From NCBI GenBank assembly GCA_017542915.1, contig JAFXWI010000078.1:1-35326 (forward strand): a stretch of DNA of 35,326 bases. The letters are read 5' to 3'. This stretch comes from Paludibacteraceae bacterium (GTDB lineage: Bacteria > Bacteroidota > Bacteroidia > Bacteroidales > Paludibacteraceae). Position 1 is the first letter of the stretch, and every line of letters starts with the position of its first letter. Of the stretch, positions 30,389-35,326 are shown piece after piece. Below the pieces are notes generated by a model. The model was not told the DNA's origin. It ran no database searches and saw only the letters and a program-made list of their open reading frames with translations. The position numbers and the translations under genes are program-made.

Positions 30389-30479
30389 TGTTTAATCTTT
30401 AATAATAAGTTTGTAAAAGCCTATGAAGCAAATCGCTTGATATATCCTAATTACGTAATTACGTAATCCCTTAATAACG
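30386..30479. repeat. Heptamer and octamer arrays between porU and porV
   Basis: Three heptamers (TAATGTT, TAATCTT, TAATAAT; 30386-30406) start at the porU TAA and give TAA in the three frames one after another. Further on, four octamers (30448-30479; TAATTACG twice, TAATCCCT, TAATAACG) do the same with 8-bp spacing. The first two octamers create an 18-bp perfect palindrome (30450-30467). No clear TTTG/TAnnTTTG promoter is seen, so porV is probably co-transcribed with porU. Confidence 0.82.
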
Positions 30480-30510
30480 AAATAAATAAAAAAAACAAAA
30501 CATAACACAA

Positions 30511-31689
30511 ATGAAAAAAATTCTTATTTCTCTCGCAGCTGTATTATGCGTATCGTTAAGCGCCAAGGCTGCAGATGACACAATGAACCCGCTGATCACG
30601 GCAATGCCGTCTATGTCCATCGCTCCGGACGCACGTTCCGCCGGTTTAGGTGACGTTGGTGTGGCAACGGAAGCTGATTTTAACTCGCAGTACTGGAACC
30701 CTGCTAAGTACGCGTACATGTATTCCAAAGGTGGTATCACCGCCAGCTACACGCCTTGGTTGCGTAAGTTGGTAGGCGACATCGACCTCGCTTATCTGGC
30801 CGGTTTCTACAATTTCGGTGATCTCGCCGGTGGTATCGGTGCTTCGTTTACCTATTTCTCGATGGGTGATGTAGCGCTTACCGATGCACAGGGAAACACG
30901 CTGCAGAATGTTCGTCCGAACGAATGGGCGCTCGACCTCAGCTATTTCCGTAAACTGCATGAGTACGTATCTATGTCCGTAGCGGTTCGTTTCCTCTACT
31001 CTGACCTCAACAACGGTGTGAACAGCAGCGCAACAGGCGCTACCGAGATGCACCCGGCTTGGACGATGGCTGCAGACATCGGTCTGTACTACAAACAGCC
31101 GATCGAGTTGCCGATGGGTACCTCTAATTTCTCACTCGGTTTCACCCTCAAGAATCTCGGTGGCAAGATGACTTATGCCGATGACGGTAGTAGCAACTTC
31201 ATTCCGGCATCGATGAACATCGGTGTGGGCTATGAACTGCCGTGCGACAAGTTCAACTTCCTGACCTTCAACTTGGAGGCAAACAAACTGTTGGTACCGA
31301 GCCGTAAATCGAAGAAAGCTCCGAACGGTATTGAGTACACCGGTGAGCAGTACAGCCAGATCAACCCTGCTAAAGGTTGGTTCCAATCGTTTGCTGATGC
31401 TCCGGGCGGTGCCAGCGAGGAGTTCAAAGAGGTTCGTTGGGGCGCAGGTATCGAGTATAGCTACAACAAGCAGTTCTTCGCTCGTGCCGGTTATAGCTAT
31501 GAGAACTACTACAAAGGTAACCGTAACTACATCACTGTCGGAGCCGGTTTCCACCTCTCGATCGTTACCCTCGATGTATCGTACTGCGTAGGTCTGGCTG
31601 CTACCAACCCGCTGGATCAGACCATGCGCTTCACGCTTGGCTTCGACCTCGCTGGTATCAAAGACCTCGTGAACAACAGAAAAAAATAA
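30511..31689 (+). CDS. porV: Type IX secretion system outer-membrane shuttle PorV (LptO)
   Basis: 392 residues. A signal peptide (KKILISLAAVLCVSLSAKA) is followed by the family start MPSMSIAPDARSAGLGDVGVATEADFNSQYWNPAKYA, then alternating beta-strands of a FadL-like outer-membrane barrel up to the closing strand MRFTLGFDLAGIKDLVNNRKK. PorV carries T9SS cargo from the translocon to the PorU sortase and forms part of the attachment complex. It follows porU by 122 bp, and its stop overlaps the ispF start by one base (TAATG). The porU-porV adjacency supports both calls. Confidence 0.95.
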   Translation: MKKILISLAAVLCVSLSAKAADDTMNPLITAMPSMSIAPDARSAGLGDVGVATEADFNSQYWNPAKYAYMYSKGGITASYTPWLRKLVGDIDLAYLAGFYNFGDLAGGIGASFTYFSMGDVALTDAQGNTLQNVRPNEWALDLSYFRKLHEYVSMSVAVRFLYSDLNNGVNSSATGATEMHPAWTMAADIGLYYKQPIELPMGTSNFSLGFTLKNLGGKMTYADDGSSNFIPASMNIGVGYELPCDKFNFLTFNLEANKLLVPSRKSKKAPNGIEYTGEQYSQINPAKGWFQSFADAPGGASEEFKEVRWGAGIEYSYNKQFFARAGYSYENYYKGNRNYITVGAGFHLSIVTLDVSYCVGLAATNPLDQTMRFTLGFDLAGIKDLVNNRKK

Positions 31690-32195
31690 TGGTAAATAAT
31701 TGCCAAAATAGTAAATGCCAGACACGTATTGGTTTTGGCTATGATGTACATCAATTCGCCCCTGACCGCAAGTTGTGGTTAGGGGGAATTGAGGTACCAT
31801 CTGAACGCGGATTATTGGGTCACTCCGATGCCGATGTAGTTATCCATGCACTATGCGATGCGCTCTTAGGTGCTTGTGCCTTGCGGGACATCGGTTATCA
31901 TTTTCCGGATACGAAAGGTAACGAATACGAGGGTATAGACTCTAAGATTCTCCTTCGCCGCACAATGGAGCTGATTCGTAAAGAAGGATACGAATTAGGA
32001 AACTGCGATATCACGATCTGTGCGCAGTCTCCAAAACTCAATCCGCATATAGAAGCCATGCAGTCCTGCTTGGCGCAAGTAATGGGCGTAGAGCCTAACC
32101 AAGTAAGTATCAAAGCCACCACTACCGAGCATCTCGGATTTGTGGGGCGTGAAGAAGGAATAGCCGCTTATGCTGTTGCGCTTGTTTTTGCTTAA
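31689..32195 (+). CDS. ispF: 2-C-methyl-D-erythritol 2,4-cyclodiphosphate synthase
   Basis: 168 residues. RIGFGYDVHQF carries the metal ligands Asp19 and His21, GHSDADVVIHALCDALLGA the next conserved block (with the third metal His) and DIGYHFPDT the substrate loop; the C-terminus TTTEHLGFVGREEGIAAYAV is the family signature. IspF closes the cyclodiphosphate in the MEP isoprenoid pathway. About ten extra residues precede the usual start, which is set by coupling to porV (one-base overlap). The 3' end overlaps the next small gene by 26 bp. Confidence 0.96.
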   Translation: MVNNCQNSKCQTRIGFGYDVHQFAPDRKLWLGGIEVPSERGLLGHSDADVVIHALCDALLGACALRDIGYHFPDTKGNEYEGIDSKILLRRTMELIRKEGYELGNCDITICAQSPKLNPHIEAMQSCLAQVMGVEPNQVSIKATTTEHLGFVGREEGIAAYAVALVFA

Positions 32196-32505
32196 TATCG
32201 GTTTGGCGTTCATTGCCAACCTCTTCCAACTGAAGGGCAACCCGCAGGTGGAAGAAGATAGTGGTGCCTATACGCGTATCGCGCTCACGGATAGCACTAC
32301 CTTAGAGATTTATGAAGGGGATAGCATTCTTGTGGTGATGACTGCCTGCGCACCGCAATGCTCCTCGTGCGCGCGTGTATATAATAAGGAGTGGAGACTG
32401 ATCCGAACCATCACTCCACCCTTTCAATCGATCTTCCCCTTAGCGAGTATCAATAAGGAGACAGGTATCATTGAGTGGTCGGACAACGACAAGTGGGAAT
32501 ACTAA
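32170..32505 (+). CDS. Small exported protein, DUF3256-like, apparently shortened
   Basis: 111 residues starting with a hydrophobic signal-like segment (LLRLFLLNIGLAFIANLF). The remaining part has LTDSTTLEIYEGDSILVVMT and the Cys-rich TACAPQCSSCARVYNKEWRL. This resembles the C-terminal half of DUF3256 proteins of Bacteroidales (about 200 residues), which have a similar CAPxCDS...YxxxW motif. The N-terminal half of that family is absent. It overlaps ispF by 26 bp and stops one base before the aroK ATG. The function is unknown and the family assignment is tentative. Confidence 0.65.
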   Translation: MLLRLFLLNIGLAFIANLFQLKGNPQVEEDSGAYTRIALTDSTTLEIYEGDSILVVMTACAPQCSSCARVYNKEWRLIRTITPPFQSIFPLASINKETGIIEWSDNDKWEY

Positions 32506-32506
32506 C

Positions 32507-33052
32507 ATGGAACTTCCTGTTTATTTAATCGGATATATGGGAGCGGGCAAGACGACCGCGGGACGACTGTTGGCTGATAAACTCGGCTGGCATTTTGTGG
32601 ATTTGGATGAAGCCTTCAAGGAGATCCACGGCTACTCTACTGCGGATTATATCCGTTCGTTCGGTTTGGAGGACTTCCGCAAGAAAGAGAAATACGTGGT
32701 GGAAGATCTGGCAGACCAGATTCCTTTTGAGCATATTATTTACGCTACAGGAGGCGGTTATCCGTGTTGGGAAGATAACATGGAGTGCCTCAACGAATTA
32801 GGAACCAGCATCTATATCCGCTGGAAACCGGAGCATTTAGCGAAACGTCTTAGTCTGACGGATCTGAGTGAGCGTCCTGTCTTACAAGGTCGCACAGAAA
32901 AGGAGCTATTGGAATTTATAGCTCCTCAGTTAGCAGCACGCGAGCCGTTCTATGCTCAGGCGCACCATATTATTGATGTAGATATCTGCGATGAGCAATC
33001 CGACGAACGGATTGCAGATGCTTTATTTCGCTTGATACGCGAGAGCGTATAA
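32507..33052 (+). CDS. aroK: Shikimate kinase
   Basis: 181 residues from the ATG at 32507, which starts the P-loop protein at ELPVYLIGYMGAGKTTAG; an upstream in-frame ATG (32471) lies inside the preceding gene. Seen: Walker A GYMGAGKT (8-15), the DLDEAFKEIHG shikimate/Mg region (DxD-like), FGLEDFRKKEK with the substrate-binding Arg, YATGGGYPCW, and the lid SERPVLQGRTEKELLEFI followed by the REPFYAQAHHIID ending. It phosphorylates shikimate on the chorismate route. Its last 30 bp overlap the end of sufE on the other strand. Confidence 0.94.
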   Translation: MELPVYLIGYMGAGKTTAGRLLADKLGWHFVDLDEAFKEIHGYSTADYIRSFGLEDFRKKEKYVVEDLADQIPFEHIIYATGGGYPCWEDNMECLNELGTSIYIRWKPEHLAKRLSLTDLSERPVLQGRTEKELLEFIAPQLAAREPFYAQAHHIIDVDICDEQSDERIADALFRLIRESV

Positions 33053-33445
33053 TCTCATTTGCTTTAACATAGCGGCAACGCCGTTACTACGCGTTGGACT
33101 GAGGTGTTCACGCAAACCGATTCGGTCTATGAAATAGAGATCCGCATCGATGATTTCTTTGGGTGTATGTCCGCTCAGTACGGACAGCAGCAGCGCTACT
33201 ATTCCTTTCACCAACAGCGCATCCGAATCGCCTTTGTACCAAATCTTACCATCCTCCATCCGGCAGGTGAACCAAACGGTGGACTGACAACCGTCAATCT
33301 TATTCGTATCGTTCTTATCCTCCTCCGGCATCGGATCTTTCGTCAGTTCTTTGGCATAATCGATGATCAGTTGGTATCGCTCCAACCAATCGTCAAACGC
33401 CTCGAACTCTTCAATGATCTCGTCTTGTATTTCGTTAATCGACAT
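33023..33445 (-). CDS. sufE: Cysteine desulfuration protein SufE
   Basis: 140 residues. The start EIQDEIIEEFEAFDDWLERYQLIIDYAKEL and the motif IDGCQSTVWF, with catalytic Cys53, define SufE. The C-terminus has GLREHLSPTRSNGVAAMLKQMR. SufE accepts sulfur from SufS for Fe-S cluster assembly; no suf genes are nearby. It starts within the end of ftsE (11-bp overlap) and its 3' end overlaps convergent aroK by 30 bp. Confidence 0.94.
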   Translation of the reverse strand: MSINEIQDEIIEEFEAFDDWLERYQLIIDYAKELTKDPMPEEDKNDTNKIDGCQSTVWFTCRMEDGKIWYKGDSDALLVKGIVALLLSVLSGHTPKEIIDADLYFIDRIGLREHLSPTRSNGVAAMLKQMRLYALAYQAK

Positions 33446-34103
33446 CTTTTATTTCTCCTTTATCAAACAACCATTTCTTGCCCGGATAGAGTTCCGGCCA
33501 CAGTAGATTATGCGTGGACATAAGTACCGTGATACCCGCTTGACTGATGGTGTACAGCAGATCCATGATCTCCTTACCGGTCTCGGCATCGAGGTTTCCG
33601 GTCGGTTCATCCGCCAAGATGATCTCCGGTGAGTTCAGCAGCGCACGCGCGATGACCACACGTTGTTGCTCTCCTCCGGACAGTTCATAGGGTTTCTTAT
33701 AGGCTTTGTTCTCCATGCCTACTTGACGCAGGATCTCCTCGACATGGTTGTGCATGAGCTTCTTATCTTTCCATCCGGTCGCACGAAGCACAAACAGGAG
33801 GTTCTCCTCTACCGAACGGTCTGTCAGCAGCTTATAGTCCTGAAAGATAATTCCCAAACGGCGGCGTAGATACGGCAGTTTGCTGCGCTTGATACGCGTC
33901 ATATCGTATTCGAGCACCTGTGCCGAACCGGCAGCAATAGGCAATGCGCCGTAGATCGTCTTCAGCAGCGATGATTTACCGCTACCTACTTTGCCTAACA
34001 TGTAGATCATCTCGCCGTTCTCTACATGCAGGTTCACATCACGCAGCACAATCTGGTCGGCTTGGTGGATCTCTACACCCTTATAATCAATCAGAACTGC
34101 CAT
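33435..34103 (-). CDS. ftsE: Cell-division ABC transporter ATP-binding protein FtsE
   Basis: 222 residues. Walker A GKVGSGKS (37-44), Q-loop FQDYKLL, the ABC signature LSGGEQQR (141-148), Walker B IILADEP (161-167) and the H-loop His in MSTHN. The FtsE/LolD-type features ([23 protein letters not shown]) fit FtsE best. FtsE works with FtsX to control periplasmic peptidoglycan hydrolases at the septum; ftsX is not next to it in this window. Its start overlaps the stop of the DUF349 gene by one base, and its end overlaps sufE. Confidence 0.9.
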   Translation of the reverse strand: MAVLIDYKGVEIHQADQIVLRDVNLHVENGEMIYMLGKVGSGKSSLLKTIYGALPIAAGSAQVLEYDMTRIKRSKLPYLRRRLGIIFQDYKLLTDRSVEENLLFVLRATGWKDKKLMHNHVEEILRQVGMENKAYKKPYELSGGEQQRVVIARALLNSPEIILADEPTGNLDAETGKEIMDLLYTISQAGITVLMSTHNLLWPELYPGKKWLFDKGEIKDVD

Positions 34104-35326
34104 TATTCTTCGTTATCAAGTTGCGTCTGGATATCATCCAACTGCTTTTTGAGTTCATCGATCTTCTTCTGCATGCTCTCCACTAACTTATTAGCGGTTT
34201 TGGATTTAGCGGTGAAGAAGAGGATGTTGTTCTCTGCGGTCTTGATCTCCTGTTGGAGACGGTCACGCATATGACGGAGTCCCTCAGCTCCCTTGCTGAC
34301 AGCAGCCCTAACAGCCTTGGCAGCACGTTCGTCTTTCGCTTTCATGCGCTCACCCTTGATGGCTTCACGCTTGGCGTTGAAGAAACTATCGCAGAGTTCT
34401 GAGAACTGAGCCCATAACTCATCCGAGTATTTGCGAGCCACGGGACCGATGGTCTTCCACTCTGCCTGCAACTCACGCAGTTCATCGGCGGACTTAGACC
34501 AATCTATCTTGATGCTTTCGCCTTCCGGCATCTCTACTTTCGTACCCTCCACGATGGCTTTAGCACGGTCCAAGATGGAACGTTTCTGCTTGAGGTTCTC
34601 GTTAAAAGTATCGCGTATGCCTTTGAAATAAGCGGTTTTAGCTTGGAAGAAACGGTCGCACTCCGAGCGGTACTCATCGTAGATGGACTGATTGAATTTC
34701 TTGGGAGCAAAGCCAATCTTACGCCATTCGTTCTGGAGATCCTGAATCTTCTGGGTCAGCTCTTCCCATTTCTTGGCAGAGAGCGTCTGAGCGTTGTCAA
34801 TCGGCTCATTGATAGCCTTGAGCTGCTCGATGATAGCACGCTTAGCGTCTAAGTTTGCCTGTTCTTTGGCGTGCAACTCATCGAAATGCGCTTGGTGCTT
34901 CTTATTGATGATGGTCGAAGCCGCTTTGAAACGGTTCCATAAGTCCTCACGCAACTCACGTGCCACCGGACCTATCTCCGCCCATTCGTCATGCAACTGT
35001 TGCAACGCACGACTGGCTTCCACGATATTCTCGTTGTTCTCCAAACGCTCAGCTGCCTCGCAGAGCAAGGTCTTCATCTCAAGGTTCTTCTTGAAATCCA
35101 GATCACGAAGCTCGATATTGATCTTCACCAAGTCGTAGAACTGCTCTTGGTATTTCTGATAGGCCTTGCGGGTCTCCTGCACTTTGTCTGCCGGAACCGC
35201 CCCGATAGTCTTCCACTCCGCCTGCAGCTCACGCATACGTTGCAGGTTAGCGATCACACCATCCGTCTCGCCCTCTGCCAGCGTTTTCATCTCCGCCAAG
35301 ATAGCCTGTTTGCGGGCTAAGTTAGC
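34103..35326 (-). CDS. DUF349 repeat protein (partial, C-terminal part)
   Basis: The frame is open to the right edge of the window, so the N-terminus is missing; 407 residues are visible. Four copies of the DUF349 hallmark are seen: LQAEWKTIG, LHDEWAEIG, LQNEWRKIG and LQAEWKTIG, spaced about 70-90 residues apart and each followed by a long charged helix. The last about 70 residues (ENNILFFTAKSKTANKLVESM onward) form a predicted coiled coil. DUF349 proteins are common in Bacteroidota and of unknown function. The stop overlaps the ftsE start by one base, so the two are translationally coupled. Confidence 0.92.
   Translation of the reverse strand, partial: ANLARKQAILAEMKTLAEGETDGVIANLQRMRELQAEWKTIGAVPADKVQETRKAYQKYQEQFYDLVKINIELRDLDFKKNLEMKTLLCEAAERLENNENIVEASRALQQLHDEWAEIGPVARELREDLWNRFKAASTIINKKHQAHFDELHAKEQANLDAKRAIIEQLKAINEPIDNAQTLSAKKWEELTQKIQDLQNEWRKIGFAPKKFNQSIYDEYRSECDRFFQAKTAYFKGIRDTFNENLKQKRSILDRAKAIVEGTKVEMPEGESIKIDWSKSADELRELQAEWKTIGPVARKYSDELWAQFSELCDSFFNAKREAIKGERMKAKDERAAKAVRAAVSKGAEGLRHMRDRLQQEIKTAENNILFFTAKSKTANKLVESMQKKIDELKKQLDDIQTQLDNEE

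Noticed and set aside
30400..30413. A TAAGTTTG box near 30406 as a separate porV promoter.
   Set aside because: There is no TTTG-like element about 20 bp upstream, and the region is array-derived, so the box is probably accidental.

Overview
The window is a gene-dense chromosomal segment from a member of the Bacteroidota, most likely order Bacteroidales. This rests on three things: genes of the type IX secretion system (porU, porV and a cargo-type C-terminal domain); promoters of the Bacteroidota form TTTG-N20-TAnnTTTG with no Shine-Dalgarno sequences; and family types typical of the group (DUF3109, DUF349, a DUF3256-like fragment, a short RecQ, a fused AspT-type permease). Family and genus cannot be fixed from the sequence. 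I see no rRNA, tRNA, CRISPR array, phage or insertion sequence.

Layout. 1-2639 (minus): the start of a DUF456 membrane protein, then ftn, a HAD nucleotidase and a GH53 galactanase as one unit. 2745-4570 (plus): recQ, divergent from ftn. 4551-7539 (minus): the translation operon rplM-rpsI-rpsB-tsf, whose terminator lies inside the 3' end of the convergent recQ. 7799-20611 (minus): a long, nearly gapless run gyrA, TPR protein, ruvX, def, mntP, DUF3109, cinA, AspT-PD40-OmpA fusion, metallophosphoesterase with a T9SS-type tail, nitroreductase lipoprotein and a small lipoprotein. 20612-21409: about 800 bp of regulatory and repeat sequence between divergent gyrA and lptD. 21410-26357 (plus): lptD, slyD-like and der. 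26499-33052 (plus): a degenerate FAH-fold gene translationally coupled to porU, then porV, ispF, a small DUF3256-like gene and aroK. 33023-35326 (minus): a DUF349 protein (running off the window), ftsE and sufE; sufE overlaps the end of aroK.

Functional themes are envelope biogenesis (LptD, PorU, PorV, FtsE, the fusion protein), translation (rplM-rpsI-rpsB-tsf, def, der) and housekeeping.

The most unusual signals are two. First, a recurring class of short tandem arrays with a 7- or 8-bp unit sits on or next to start and stop codons of co-directional genes. The unit sequence differs from site to site, but because a stop triplet recurs every 7 or 8 bp, nearly all arrays place stops in all three frames. 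Two copies lie inside reading frames (cinA, recQ). Second, a single reading frame joins an AspT/YidE-type permease to a periplasmic PD40 beta-propeller and an OmpA peptidoglycan-binding domain, with a possible internal start giving a separate secreted propeller-OmpA protein.
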